A DNA stretch of 64,000 nt from an uncultured Tenacibaculum sp. (GTDB lineage Bacteria > Bacteroidota > Bacteroidia > Flavobacteriales > Flavobacteriaceae): the NCBI RefSeq assembly GCF_947499065.1, contig NZ_CANMMT010000001.1:434001-498000 (forward strand). Direction: 5' to 3'. The notes under the pieces are model-generated. The model ran no database searches, was not told the origin of the DNA, and was given only the letters and a program-made list of their open reading frames with translations. Both the position numbers and the translations under genes were made by a program. Of this stretch, positions 53,909 through 63,665 are shown one piece after another (the first letter of the stretch is position 1; every line of letters begins with the position of its first letter).

Positions 53909-54349
53909 CTAAAATGGTAAATCATCGTCTTCTTGTGGAGCTACATTAGGAGTTGGTTTACTACTTTCTTGAGTTGGTGTAGGATTCATATTTGAAGGTA
54001 CACTATTAGGGTCTTTTTTAGTTGATAAAAAAGTCATGTCTTGCACCTGAATCTCTGTAGTATATCTTTTTTGACCATCTACTTCGTACTGACGTGTTTT
54101 AATTCGTCCTTCACAATATACACGGTCTCCTTTTGTTAAATATTTCTCACAAATTTCAGCTAATTTATTACGTACTACAATATTATGCCATTCTACATTT
54201 GTTATTCTTTCTCCTGTTTGTCTATTGGTATATGTTTCATTTGTAGCTAAAGGAAAACGCCCTACAGAATTACCTCCTTCGAAATAATGCATTTTTACTT
54301 CATCTCCTAAATGACCTATTAAAATTACCTTATTAATTGTTCCTGCCAT
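53909..54349 (-). CDS. ssb: Single-stranded DNA-binding protein
   Basis: The 146-residue protein has an OB fold with NKVILIGHLGDEVKMH, RFPLATNETY and VEWHNIVVRNKLAEIC. A disordered Pro/Thr/Ser/Asn tail follows, ending EDDDLPF, the acidic tip that binds repair and replication partners. It sits between mutY and gldE and has its own candidate promoter. Confidence 0.96.
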   Translation of the reverse strand: MAGTINKVILIGHLGDEVKMHYFEGGNSVGRFPLATNETYTNRQTGERITNVEWHNIVVRNKLAEICEKYLTKGDRVYCEGRIKTRQYEVDGQKRYTTEIQVQDMTFLSTKKDPNSVPSNMNPTPTQESSKPTPNVAPQEDDDLPF

Positions 54350-54371
54350 AGCTAAAAAATTAGTGTAAAAT

Positions 54372-54379
54372 CAAATATA
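54372..54379 (-). promoter_or_regulatory. -7 box of the ssb gene
   Basis: On the minus strand this reads TATATTTG, 22 nt before the ssb ATG and 6 nt after the mutY stop. No convincing TTG is seen upstream. Confidence 0.45.
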
Positions 54380-54385
54380 CAAAAA

Positions 54386-55432
54386 TTACAATGCCTCACT
54401 TAAATATTCATTTAAAAACTTATCTATTAATATAGGTGTAGGATATTTTTTCACCTGATTCCAATTTACTGTTTCTCCTTCTACTTTCTTTGTTTTTACA
54501 ATCCAAAACTTAGTAAACAAATGTTGATGCGACAGTTTATGCACTATATCTTCTCTATTAAATAAAGACATTGTTGTTTTATTAGGAAATAATTCTAAAA
54601 ACTGTTTATGTTCTATTAGTTCTTCTTCTGAAATAGACATTTTAGTTTCTAAAAGAGGAAACTCATATAAACCTTGCCAAATACCTTTACCAATTCTTTC
54701 ATTAAATACGGTTTTATTATCATCAGTAACTACTACTAAATAATTAAAATAACGCTTTTTAACTTTAATTTTCTTCTCTTTAACAGGCAACTCTTTAATC
54801 AAGTTTTTTCCAAACGCTACACAACTTTCTGATACTGGACACTCATTACATAATGGATTTTGTGGTTTACAATGTAGGGCACCAAAATCCATAATTGCCT
54901 GATTATAGGTTCCTGGCTGAGTTACATCAATTAATGTCCCTGCTAATTCCTTAAATTCCTTTATTCCTTTAGTAGAATTAATAGGTGTACTTATCCCAAA
55001 AAAACGAGACAAAACTCTATATACATTACCATCAACTACAGCTACTGGTTCATCATAACAAATAGACGCAATAGCAGATGCAGTATAATCACCTACACCT
55101 TTTAATTTTAGTAACTCCTTATAATTATTTGGAAAAACTCCTTTCAATTCATTACTTATATATTTAGAGGTAAAATGTAGATTTCTTGCTCTTGAATAAT
55201 ACCCCAATCCTTGCCATAATTTAAGCACTGTACTTTCATCTGATTTAGCTAAATCAAACACTGTTGGAAATGCTTCGGTAAATTTTAAAAAATACGGTAA
55301 ACCTTGAGCAACTCGAGTTTGCTGAAGCATAATTTCACTCAACCAAACCTTATAAGGGTCCTTTGTTTTACGCCAAGGCAAGTCTCTTTTATTTTGTAAA
55401 TACCAGTAAATTAGTTGTTTAGGTAAAATCAT
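54386..55432 (-). CDS. mutY: A/G-specific adenine DNA glycosylase
   Basis: The 348-residue repair enzyme removes adenine opposite 8-oxoguanine. It has WLSEIMLQQTRV with the catalytic Glu, the hairpin LKGVGDYTASAIASI, the catalytic Asp in AVVDGNVYRV, and Fe-S cysteines in CKPQNPLCNECPVSESC. A C-terminal MutT-like domain (YFNYLVVVTDDN onward) recognises 8-oxoguanine. Normal length. Confidence 0.96.
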   Translation of the reverse strand: MILPKQLIYWYLQNKRDLPWRKTKDPYKVWLSEIMLQQTRVAQGLPYFLKFTEAFPTVFDLAKSDESTVLKLWQGLGYYSRARNLHFTSKYISNELKGVFPNNYKELLKLKGVGDYTASAIASICYDEPVAVVDGNVYRVLSRFFGISTPINSTKGIKEFKELAGTLIDVTQPGTYNQAIMDFGALHCKPQNPLCNECPVSESCVAFGKNLIKELPVKEKKIKVKKRYFNYLVVVTDDNKTVFNERIGKGIWQGLYEFPLLETKMSISEEELIEHKQFLELFPNKTTMSLFNREDIVHKLSHQHLFTKFWIVKTKKVEGETVNWNQVKKYPTPILIDKFLNEYLSEAL

Positions 55433-55514
55433 TTATGTAAATTGGGTAAGCGAAAATAGTGCATTTTATTTAGATTTTTTTATTCTTATTTTTTTCGGAA
55501 TAGATTAATTATCA

Positions 55515-55522
55515 TATATTTG
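55515..55522 (+). promoter_or_regulatory. -7 box of the HU gene
   Basis: TATATTTG followed by CA is a perfect -7 element, 39 nt before the HU start. The -33 position reads TTTTTCGG, only a weak match. Confidence 0.6.
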
Positions 55523-55561
55523 CACCCTCATTTTTAAAAATAAATTCAAAATATATATAGA

Positions 55562-55852
55562 ATGACAAAAGCAGATATCGTATCTAAGATTTCAGATAAG
55601 AGTGGAATTGAAAAAGCAGATGTTTTAGCAACTGTTGAAGCATTTATGGACGAAGTAAAAGATGCACTTGAGAGTGGAGATAATGTATATTTAAGAGGTT
55701 TTGGTAGCTTTATCATCAAGACTAGAGCAGAAAAGACTGGTAGAAACATCTCTAAGAATACTACTATCAAAATACCTGCACACAACATTCCTGCTTTTAA
55801 ACCTTCAAAAGTGTTTACAGAGGGTGTTAAGACTAAAGTATCTGTAAAATAA
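55562..55852 (+). CDS. HU/IHF family DNA-binding protein
   Basis: The 96-residue nucleoid protein has MTKADIVSKISDKSGIEKADV, the LRGFGSFIIKTRAEKTGRNISKNTTIKIPAHNIPAFKPSKVF arm region and the Pro that intercalates DNA. It bends and compacts DNA. A short hairpin follows before the next small gene. Confidence 0.95.
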   Translation: MTKADIVSKISDKSGIEKADVLATVEAFMDEVKDALESGDNVYLRGFGSFIIKTRAEKTGRNISKNTTIKIPAHNIPAFKPSKVFTEGVKTKVSVK

Positions 55853-55868
55853 TAAAACAATATTAACC

Positions 55869-55890
55869 AAAACCTTTATTTAAAGGTTTT
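55869..55890 (+). terminator. Hairpin after the HU gene
   Basis: Arms AAAACCTTTA (55869-55878) and TAAAGGTTTT (55881-55890) are followed by little T, so this may be a weak terminator or an RNA-stability structure upstream of the next small gene. Confidence 0.45.
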
Positions 55891-55906
55891 ACAAAACATT
55901 TCAATT

Positions 55907-55996
55907 ATGCCAAGTGGTAAAAAAAGAAAGAGAGCAAAGATCTCTACTCACAAAAGAAAGAAAAGAGCAAGAGCAAATCGTCATAAGAAAAAGTAA
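55907..55996 (+). CDS. 29-residue basic protein, AURKAIP1/COX24 domain type
   Basis: The frame starts at ATG 55907 and encodes 29 residues, over half Lys or Arg, with core KRAKISTHKRKKRARANRHK. This matches the short AURKAIP1/COX24 C-terminal domain (mitochondrial small-subunit protein mS38), which Bacteroidetes encode as a stand-alone protein of about 30 residues. It very probably binds rRNA on the ribosome. It lies between the HU gene and rng, and its end overlaps a terminator hairpin. Not found by size-limited gene callers. Confidence 0.82.
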   Translation: MPSGKKRKRAKISTHKRKKRARANRHKKK

Positions 55997-56013
55997 GCTA
56001 ACGCTTACTTTTT
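55988..56013 (+). terminator. Terminator overlapping the end of the small basic protein gene
   Basis: Arms AAAAAGTAAGC (55988-55998) and GCTTACTTTTT (56003-56013) with a T run. The first arm contains the stop codon of the 29-residue gene. Confidence 0.8.
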
Positions 56014-56137
56014 CGTTGCTTTTATAGCTTACGTTCATTGACATTAAGGTTTTAACACCTTAAAATGGTATATAATTTATACCTGTTTACAAATTAACCC
56101 GTCTACGATTAATCGTTGGCACAAAACCAAATTCAGA

Positions 56138-57682
56138 ATGAAAACAGAATTAATAATTCGTTCAAATTCTTCTGATATTGATTTCGCCTTATTAAGAGAT
56201 GGTAGACTTACTGAATTAAATAAAGAAACAAGCGATAATAAATTTTCAGTCGGAGATATTTTTCTTGCTAAGATAGGAAAGGTAATGACTGGTCTTAACG
56301 CTTCTTTTGTAAATGTTGGATATCCTAAAGATGGTTTTTTACACTACCACGATTTAGGTCCACAAGTACAATCTTTAAACAAATTCATTAAGAAAGTAAG
56401 CACAGGTAATTATAAAGAATTCACTTTAAAAAACTTTCGCTTTGAAGATGATATCAACAAAGATGGAAGTATTAATGATGTACTAAAATCAGGTCAAAAT
56501 TTATTAGTACAAATTGTAAAAGAACCTATTTCTACCAAAGGTCCGAGAATTAGTTCGGAACTATCAATAGCTGGTAGATTTTTAGTTTTAGTTCCTTTTT
56601 CAAACAGAGTATCAGTATCGCAAAAAATAGCTGATCCAAAAGAAAAAGAACGTTTAAAAAAATTAGCAAAAAGTATCAAACCAAAAGGGTTTGGACTTAT
56701 TTTACGTACTGTTGCCCAAGGAAAGAAGGTAGCAGAACTGGATAAAGATTTACAGAATTCACTTGACCGTTGGAAAACAATGTGCAATAGTATTGCAAAC
56801 CAAAATACTCCAACAAAAATACTAAGTGAATTAAACAGAGCATCTTCTATTTTAAGAGATGTAATGAATGATTCTTTTACAAGTATTATCACCAATGATG
56901 AAGCCCTAAAGGTTGAAATTAAAGAATATTTACAAGAAATATCACCTGACAAGGAAAACATTGTGAAACTACACAAATCTGACACACCAATTTTTGAGAA
57001 ATATGGTATCGAACGTCAAATAAAAACATCATTTGGAAAAACAGTTTCCATGAGTAAGGGAGCTTATTTAGTTATAGAACATACTGAAGCACTACATGTT
57101 ATTGATGTAAATAGTGGAAATCGTTCTAACAAAGCTTTAAGCCAAGAAGAAACTGCATTAGAAGTCAATTTAATAGCCGCTAGCGAAATAGCTCGTCAGT
57201 TACAGTTACGAGATATGGGTGGAATTATAGTTGTTGACTTTATTGATATGAAAACTGCCGAAAACAGACAGAAATTATATCAACATTTAAAAGAAGCTAT
57301 GTCTTTAGATCGTACAAAACACAAAATTTTACCTCCGAGTAAATTTGGTTTAGTACAAATTACAAGACAACGTGTACGACCTGAATTACACATAAAAACA
57401 CGTGAACCAAATCCTAACAAAAACGGTGAAGTTGAAGCTCCTATTGTTTTAGTAGATAAAATAGAAGCTGAATTAGAACGCATAATTAATAGCGGTAAAA
57501 AGTACAAGGAAATTACTTTAAATGTACATCCTTTTATAGCTGCGTATTTAACAAAAGGCGTTAATTCTATTCGTTTTAAATGGTTTGTTCAACACAAAAA
57601 GTGGATTAAAATATTACCGAGAGACGCTTATCAATACCTACAATATAAATTCTTTTTAAAGAAGAAAAAGAAAAGTAAGTAA
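56138..57682 (+). CDS. rng: Ribonuclease G (RNase E/G family)
   Basis: The 514-residue endoribonuclease has an S1-like domain (FSVGDIFLAKIGKVMTGLNASFVNVGYPKDGFLHYHD). The catalytic domain has VIDVNSGNRSNKA and GIIVVDFIDM, whose Asp residues bind Mg2+. It processes 16S rRNA and decays mRNA. It lacks the C-terminal degradosome scaffold of RNase E. Confidence 0.95.
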   Translation: MKTELIIRSNSSDIDFALLRDGRLTELNKETSDNKFSVGDIFLAKIGKVMTGLNASFVNVGYPKDGFLHYHDLGPQVQSLNKFIKKVSTGNYKEFTLKNFRFEDDINKDGSINDVLKSGQNLLVQIVKEPISTKGPRISSELSIAGRFLVLVPFSNRVSVSQKIADPKEKERLKKLAKSIKPKGFGLILRTVAQGKKVAELDKDLQNSLDRWKTMCNSIANQNTPTKILSELNRASSILRDVMNDSFTSIITNDEALKVEIKEYLQEISPDKENIVKLHKSDTPIFEKYGIERQIKTSFGKTVSMSKGAYLVIEHTEALHVIDVNSGNRSNKALSQEETALEVNLIAASEIARQLQLRDMGGIIVVDFIDMKTAENRQKLYQHLKEAMSLDRTKHKILPPSKFGLVQITRQRVRPELHIKTREPNPNKNGEVEAPIVLVDKIEAELERIINSGKKYKEITLNVHPFIAAYLTKGVNSIRFKWFVQHKKWIKILPRDAYQYLQYKFFLKKKKKSK

Positions 57683-57701
57683 GGCAATCTTATTATGAAA
57701 T

Positions 57702-57737
57702 AAAACCTCATTTTATTAGTTAAAATGAGGTTTTTTT
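57702..57737. terminator. Bidirectional terminator between rng and the patatin gene
   Basis: Arms at 57702-57715 and 57721-57734 form a 14-bp stem with core ACCTCATTTTA and T runs on both strands. Confidence 0.85.
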
Positions 57738-57742
57738 ATGTC

Positions 57743-59938
57743 TTAAAACCAGAAACCTAAATTGAATAACCAGTATTTCTCTCTATGATCTGGCGACCAA
57801 CTGTACTTTAACTCTATAGGGCCTATAAGTGTTTCTACACTATAACCTACTGCATAACCTGACTTGGTGTTATCGAACAAACTAGCTCCTTTAAATACAT
57901 TTTCTTCAACACGAGCATAGTTAGCTATAAGGACAGCATAATGTTTATAGTTATTAAAAATCTGATACCTAAGATTAAATTCAGACCTTAAAAATGATTG
58001 ATCATTTAACATCCCTGTATCATAACCATAGAAAGGTGTGAAATTATTAATGTAATTTTGATTGTAACCCCCTAATCGGAAATCAAACATTTGAGAAGAT
58101 TTTTTCCCAAGTGTAAGACCTGCTTCTGAAATATATTGAAAGGTTAATTTATCATAGAAAGTAGTTGCAAAACCTAAGGTTCCTTTTATTTGTGAAAACT
58201 GTCTAAAAGGGTCACTTCCTTGCGCAAATCTAGAAAGCCTACTATTTCTATCTGACCATACAAACCATTTAAATCCTATATCAGCATAGAAACCTTCTGT
58301 AGGAAACATTGCTTTATTATAAGTATCTAATTTTAAAAAAGCATACCCATTTACATAATTACTATAATCAAATATTGTTTCTTGTCCATTTGTTAGAACA
58401 TTCTCAGAACTTACTTTTATGTTTTTATGTTCTACTCCAACACCAATAGCAAACTTTTTATCCATTGTTGTTTGCAAATAAATTTTATTACTAAAATCTC
58501 TATATCTAATATTAATTAAGTTATTATTAAATAAAAAGTCACTAGTGAAATTGTTATACCTAGATTTAAATCCATAACTTGGAATCAAACCATTATCAAC
58601 AAAATACTCAAAATCATACCTAATTTTATCTCCAATACCAATATCTAACGATAATTCATCATTTTGAAGAAATAACTTTTTATAATTATAATTTAGCAAT
58701 ACAGCAGATTTATAAAGCAAATCGTAATGAACTCCAAAACGTAAATAAGATTGTATTTTTTCCTCTTTTACAGTTAAAACAAGCTTCTTTCCTTTAAAAG
58801 ATTTTTCAAAGTGATAATCTATCCTTTTAAAGTTTTTTGAGGCTGTTAATGTATTTATTTTCTTAGAAATATCTTTATACGAAACACTATCACCTTCTCT
58901 TAGTTGCATTTTTCCTAAGATGTGATTATTCGTGTAATTTTTATTCCCTTCAATAACAACTTTATCTATTAAAAATTTTTCCTTAGTTAATTTAAGTAAA
59001 GGTCTTTTCTTTTTATACGCTTGTAATTTTGCAATACTATCGAAAACAACTTTATAAGATTTTGCTTTTTCAATTCCTTTCTCTATAATTTCTCCTTTTT
59101 GATCAAAAGAAATTACACTATACTCTAAAATATCAGGACGTATATAAACATTCAATAATCGTGTTTGTTCATCAGATTTCTTATACATCTGAAAATTTAC
59201 AATTTGCATCAATAAAGATGCTATTGAAGACAATTCTTCTCTTTTTAACAATTGTCCTTGCACACTAACTCCAATAACAAGGTCTAAACCTTTTTTCCTC
59301 ATTACATCAACAGGAAAATTATTTACCACTCCTCCATCAACCAACAATTTCCCATCAATTTCTACTGGGTTAAGTAAAGAAGGAAAAGCTGCACTAGCTC
59401 TTAAAGCCAAAGGCAAAGAACCTTTTTCTAAAACCTCTTCCTCACCTGATTCTATATTTGTAGCAATACAATAAAATGGAATTGGAAGCTTAGAAAAATC
59501 ATTAATTTCATCTACTGGGGCTAATAATTCTGTTAAGTAATTAAGTACATTTTGCCCTTTCGACAAACCTAATGGCAACCCAATACTACCTCCTTTAATT
59601 GGCAATGTAATCGCATACTTTTCTCCATGCTCTTTATTAAAAAGAGATTTTTCTCTTCTTGAAATTTTATCTTGAAGTAATGTTATAAAATCAGTATCTA
59701 AAACTATTTTTTCTATTTGACTTGCCGAGTAACCAGAAGCGTACAATCCTCCAACTATTGATCCCATACTAGTTCCTCCAATATAATCTAAGTGTAATCC
59801 AGATTTTTCTATTTCTTTTAATATTCCAATATGTGCAAATCCTTTTGCCCCACCTCCACTTAACACTAAACCAACCTTAGGTTGATTTTGCCCTAGCATA
59901 AACATTGGAAAAAATAATAACAGCAATAATTTTCTCAT
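57743..59938 (-). CDS. Patatin-like phospholipase fused to a POTRA and outer-membrane barrel
   Basis: The 731-residue protein has a signal peptide (residues 1-17), a patatin domain with LSGGGAKGFAHIGIL, the nucleophile motif GTSMG (Ser57) and the catalytic Asp in LVDGGVVNNFP. A POTRA-like segment follows (about residues 310-390, IDKVVIEGNKNYTNNHIL), then a BamA-type beta barrel ending in LFNLGFWF. This is the layout of type Vd-like or PlpD-related proteins. It should sit in the outer membrane and hydrolyse lipids. It overlaps uvrC by 4 nt. Confidence 0.92.
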   Translation of the reverse strand: MRKLLLLLFFPMFMLGQNQPKVGLVLSGGGAKGFAHIGILKEIEKSGLHLDYIGGTSMGSIVGGLYASGYSASQIEKIVLDTDFITLLQDKISRREKSLFNKEHGEKYAITLPIKGGSIGLPLGLSKGQNVLNYLTELLAPVDEINDFSKLPIPFYCIATNIESGEEEVLEKGSLPLALRASAAFPSLLNPVEIDGKLLVDGGVVNNFPVDVMRKKGLDLVIGVSVQGQLLKREELSSIASLLMQIVNFQMYKKSDEQTRLLNVYIRPDILEYSVISFDQKGEIIEKGIEKAKSYKVVFDSIAKLQAYKKKRPLLKLTKEKFLIDKVVIEGNKNYTNNHILGKMQLREGDSVSYKDISKKINTLTASKNFKRIDYHFEKSFKGKKLVLTVKEEKIQSYLRFGVHYDLLYKSAVLLNYNYKKLFLQNDELSLDIGIGDKIRYDFEYFVDNGLIPSYGFKSRYNNFTSDFLFNNNLINIRYRDFSNKIYLQTTMDKKFAIGVGVEHKNIKVSSENVLTNGQETIFDYSNYVNGYAFLKLDTYNKAMFPTEGFYADIGFKWFVWSDRNSRLSRFAQGSDPFRQFSQIKGTLGFATTFYDKLTFQYISEAGLTLGKKSSQMFDFRLGGYNQNYINNFTPFYGYDTGMLNDQSFLRSEFNLRYQIFNNYKHYAVLIANYARVEENVFKGASLFDNTKSGYAVGYSVETLIGPIELKYSWSPDHREKYWLFNLGFWF

Positions 59939-61737
59939 CCTTTTTCTTTCTCTTTTTGATAGTATTGATAAATCTTTTGTGCTCTCGATAAACCAACTAC
60001 TTCTTTTAAATCATCTAAGGTAGCTTCTTTTACTCTTTTGGCTGATTTAAATTTACGTAAAAGATTCGTTATCGTTTGTTTACCTATATCTGGAATTTGT
60101 TCTAATTCCGACTGAATAGCACTTTTACTTCTTTTATTTCTATGAAAAGTAATTCCAAACCTGTGGGCTTCATTACGCAAGTATTGAATTATTTTTAGAC
60201 TCTCTGACTTTTTATCTAAATATAGTGGAACACTATCTCCTGGATAATAAATTTCCTCCAATCTTTTAGCAATTCCTATAATAGCTATTTTCCCTCTTAA
60301 TCCTAATGCATCTAAACTCTTTAATGCAGATGATAATTGCCCTTTTCCACCATCTATTACAATTAATTGAGGTAAGGATTGATTTTCATCTAACAATCGT
60401 TTATATCTACGATAAACAACTTCTTCCATAGAAGCAAAATCGTCTGGCCCTTCAACTGTTTTAATATTGAAATGACGGTAATCTTTTTTGCTTGGCTTAC
60501 CATCTTTAAAAACAACACAAGCTGCTACCGGATTCGTTCCTTGAATGTTTGAATTATCAAAACACTCAATATGTCTTGGCTCTACATGCAAACGTAAATC
60601 CTTTTGCATTTGAGCCATAATTCGTTTTACATGACGATCAGGGTCTACAATCTTTATTTGTTTAAATTGTTCTTGTCTATAATATTTTGCATTGCGTTCA
60701 GACAATTCAACAATTCGTTTTTTATCCCCTAACTTAGGTACCGTAACTTTTATTTTCTCACCTAAATCTACTTTAAAAGGCACAAATACTTCTCTTGATA
60801 AAGAATTGAATCGATTACGTGTTTCAACAATAAACAATTCTAACAACTCCTTATCAGTTTCATCTAATTTCTTTTTGATTTCAGTTGTATAGGATTGAAC
60901 TATAGAACCATTCATTACCTTAAAGAAATTTGCATACCCGTGAGTTTCATCAGAAATAATTGAGAACACATCTACATTATTTATTGATGGATTTACAATT
61001 GTTGACTTTGCTTGATAGTTTTGTAATGAAGCTAATTTATCTTTAATTTTTTGCGCCTCTTCAAATTTCATTTCAGAAGCAAAATCGAACATAATATTTT
61101 GTAATCGCTCTAAACTTTCTTTAAAGTTTCCTTTAATAATGTTTCTAATACCTCTAATATCATCCATGTAAGCATCTTCATGTTGATACCCTTCACAAGC
61201 ACCTTTACAATTACCTAAGTGATACTCTAAACAAACCTTATACTTACCTGAATCTATTTTCTCTTGATGTAAATCGTAATTACAAGTTCTTAGAGGATAC
61301 AATTCCTTAATTAAATCTAACAGAGCATGTACAGTTCTCATATTGGTATAGGGACCAAAATATTCAGAACCATCTTTAATAACTCTTCTAGTTGAAAACA
61401 CTCTAGGAAAACGTTCTTTCTTAATACAAATCCATGGATATGATTTATCGTCTTTTAGCAAAACGTTATATCTAGGTTTGTATTTTTTTATTAAGTTATT
61501 TTCAAGCAACAAAGCATCTGTCTCAGTATCAACAACAACATGCTCTATTCGTACAATTTTTTTAACTAAAACTCTCGTTTTACCATTTTCATGATTCTTT
61601 GTAAAATATGATGAAACACGCTTTTTTAAATTTTTTGCTTTACCCACATAAATAATTACATCATCCTTATCAAAATATTGATAAACTCCTGGAGATGTAG
61701 GCAGCGTTTTTACTTGAAGTTCTAATGAAGTTGGCAT
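59935..61737 (-). CDS. uvrC: Excinuclease ABC subunit C
   Basis: From the ATG at 61737 the protein has 600 residues. It has a GIY-YIG nuclease (SPGVYQYFDKDDVIIYVGKAKNLKKRV), a UVR interaction motif near residue 205, an RNase H-like second nuclease (FDNSNIQGTNPVAACVVF, VIDGGKGQLSSA) and C-terminal HhH motifs. It makes both incisions in nucleotide excision repair. An in-frame start at 61821 would add 28 residues and lies upstream of a promoter-like box. Confidence 0.96.
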   Translation of the reverse strand: MPTSLELQVKTLPTSPGVYQYFDKDDVIIYVGKAKNLKKRVSSYFTKNHENGKTRVLVKKIVRIEHVVVDTETDALLLENNLIKKYKPRYNVLLKDDKSYPWICIKKERFPRVFSTRRVIKDGSEYFGPYTNMRTVHALLDLIKELYPLRTCNYDLHQEKIDSGKYKVCLEYHLGNCKGACEGYQHEDAYMDDIRGIRNIIKGNFKESLERLQNIMFDFASEMKFEEAQKIKDKLASLQNYQAKSTIVNPSINNVDVFSIISDETHGYANFFKVMNGSIVQSYTTEIKKKLDETDKELLELFIVETRNRFNSLSREVFVPFKVDLGEKIKVTVPKLGDKKRIVELSERNAKYYRQEQFKQIKIVDPDRHVKRIMAQMQKDLRLHVEPRHIECFDNSNIQGTNPVAACVVFKDGKPSKKDYRHFNIKTVEGPDDFASMEEVVYRRYKRLLDENQSLPQLIVIDGGKGQLSSALKSLDALGLRGKIAIIGIAKRLEEIYYPGDSVPLYLDKKSESLKIIQYLRNEAHRFGITFHRNKRSKSAIQSELEQIPDIGKQTITNLLRKFKSAKRVKEATLDDLKEVVGLSRAQKIYQYYQKEKEKG

Positions 61738-61741
61738 ACAA

Positions 61742-61749
61742 CGAAAATA
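61742..61749 (-). promoter_or_regulatory. Near-consensus -7 box 4 nt before uvrC
   Basis: On the minus strand this is TATTTTCG, one base off TAnnTTTG, followed by four bases and the uvrC ATG. A leaderless mRNA is possible. Confidence 0.3.
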
Positions 61750-61812
61750 CGATTTTATACAGATATTTACGTTGCTATACGTACTTTTACACCAATTTTC
61801 ATTCACAAAACA

Positions 61813-63582
61813 ATGCAACAACCTATTTCATTTTATAAAGAAGAAATAAATAGCTTAAATACAGCACTTGCCAAACTTAAAAAACAGTTGTTTTACACCC
61901 GTATTTTAAGACTTATTACTTTTCTATTTATTGCTTTTTCTATCTATTTTGCATTAACAGGATTAAAAATGCTTTTTATTGGTAGTTTTTTGGCTATAAT
62001 TTGCTTTGTTTTTTTAATTCTTAAACACAATCAATTAAAAGAAAATATTAGACTTACGGAATCTAAACTTAAAATCAACCAAAATGAAATTGATGTTTTA
62101 GATGGCAATTACTATGATTTATATGAAGGATATGAATTTACAAATCCCGAACATTATTTTAGTAATGATATTGACTTATTTGGAGATGGTTCTTTTTTTC
62201 AATACCTCAACAGAACTGCAACACTAGAAGGAAAAAAATTACTAGCAACTACTTTAACAAGTAATGATATTTCTAATATTGAAGAGAAACAGCAAATAAT
62301 AAAAGAGCTATCATTAAAAGCAAAATGGCGTCAACATTTTACAGCCCTTGCTAGCTTAATTCAAACAAAAACCTCAACATCTGCAATTGTAAACTGGATA
62401 CACAACTACGAACAAAAACTTCCATCTTTTTTAAAAGTTTCATCGTACGTATTTTCATTTACATCACTTGTTTTAATTGGTTTATTAAGTTTTAGCTTCA
62501 TTCCATTTTCTGTTCTTTTGATTTGGTTTTTTATTGGTTTATCAGTTACCGTTTCTTTTATTAAAAACACTCAACAATTATCAATAGAAACAGGAAAAGC
62601 AAAAGAGACATTTAATCAATATTATCAACTCCTAGAACAAATAGAAAATGAACAATTTTCTAATATAACACTAAAGGAAAAACAAGAAAAAATTCGATTA
62701 AAAGACAAGAAAGCTTCAGCTATTTTTAAAGAGTTTTCTAAAAAGTTAGATGCCTTTGACCAACGAAATAATATTATAATTGCTCTAATAGGTAACGGTT
62801 TGTTTTTATGGGATATTCGTAATTCTATTCAAATAGAAAAATGGATTTCCACCTATAAAAACACTGTTGAAGAATGGTTTAGTGTAGTTTCTTTTTTTGA
62901 TGCACAAAACTCATTAGCAAATTTTACTTTTAATAAATACGATTATGTATTCCCAAGTATTAAAAAAGAAAAAAACGTTATAAACGCTAAAAGCCTAGGA
63001 CATCCATTATTAGATTCTTCTAAAAGGGTTGATAATAACTTCACCATAGATAAAGAACAATTTTTTATTGTTACTGGAGCAAATATGGCTGGTAAAAGTA
63101 CTTTTTTAAGAACAGTTTCTTTATCTATAGTTATGGCTAATTGCGGTCTCCCTGTTTGTGCTAGTGAATTTAATTATAATCCTATAAAACTAATTACTAG
63201 CATGCGAACTTCAGATTCATTAAGTGAAGATGAATCATATTTTTATGCTGAATTGAAACGCTTAAAATTTATAGTAAACGAAATCAAAAACGAAAACTAT
63301 TTTATCATTTTAGATGAAATTTTAAAAGGAACTAATAGTAAAGATAAAGCCATAGGATCTAAAAAATTTGTTGAAAAACTAAACAATTCAAATTCAACTG
63401 GAATTATAGCAACACATGATGTGAGTTTATGCGAATTAGCTAGTGAATATAAAACTATTGAGAACTATTATTTTGATGCTGAAATTTTAAATAACGAACT
63501 TCATTTTGATTATAAAATGAAAGATGGGGTTTGTAAAAATATGAATGCTTCTTTTTTACTCAACAAAATGGAAATCATATAA
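61813..63582 (+). CDS. MutS-family ATPase of the short membrane-associated type
   Basis: The 589-residue protein has two pairs of N-terminal and central hydrophobic helices (about residues 33-75 and 207-245), a coiled region, and a C-terminal MutS ATPase with ITGANMAGKSTFLRTVSL (Walker A) and FIILDEILKGTNSKDKAIGS (Walker B, signature). It lacks the mismatch-binding domain I, so it is not classical MutS. Its role is unknown. It is divergent from uvrC with about 75 bp between. Confidence 0.88.
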   Translation: MQQPISFYKEEINSLNTALAKLKKQLFYTRILRLITFLFIAFSIYFALTGLKMLFIGSFLAIICFVFLILKHNQLKENIRLTESKLKINQNEIDVLDGNYYDLYEGYEFTNPEHYFSNDIDLFGDGSFFQYLNRTATLEGKKLLATTLTSNDISNIEEKQQIIKELSLKAKWRQHFTALASLIQTKTSTSAIVNWIHNYEQKLPSFLKVSSYVFSFTSLVLIGLLSFSFIPFSVLLIWFFIGLSVTVSFIKNTQQLSIETGKAKETFNQYYQLLEQIENEQFSNITLKEKQEKIRLKDKKASAIFKEFSKKLDAFDQRNNIIIALIGNGLFLWDIRNSIQIEKWISTYKNTVEEWFSVVSFFDAQNSLANFTFNKYDYVFPSIKKEKNVINAKSLGHPLLDSSKRVDNNFTIDKEQFFIVTGANMAGKSTFLRTVSLSIVMANCGLPVCASEFNYNPIKLITSMRTSDSLSEDESYFYAELKRLKFIVNEIKNENYFIILDEILKGTNSKDKAIGSKKFVEKLNNSNSTGIIATHDVSLCELASEYKTIENYYFDAEILNNELHFDYKMKDGVCKNMNASFLLNKMEII

Positions 63583-63653
63583 CATCGCTATATCATAAGT
63601 TAATTTTTATATAACTATGATAAATGACAGCAAATAATTGACTCATTAATCCA

Positions 63654-63661
63654 TATCTTTA
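63654..63661 (+). promoter_or_regulatory. Near-consensus -7 box 4 nt before moaA
   Basis: TATCTTTA, one base off TAnnTTTG, is followed by four bases and the moaA ATG at 63666. No TTG is seen 19 nt upstream. Confidence 0.3.
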
Positions 63662-63665
63662 CAGT

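Noticed and set aside
61738-61821. Longer uvrC start at 61821
   Set aside because: The extra 28 residues are Cys- and Asn-rich, unlike any UvrC, and contain a promoter-like box; MPTSLELQV at 61737 is the natural start.
61813-63582. Classical mismatch repair MutS
   Set aside because: It lacks the mismatch-recognition domain and has membrane helices; only the ATPase part is shared.
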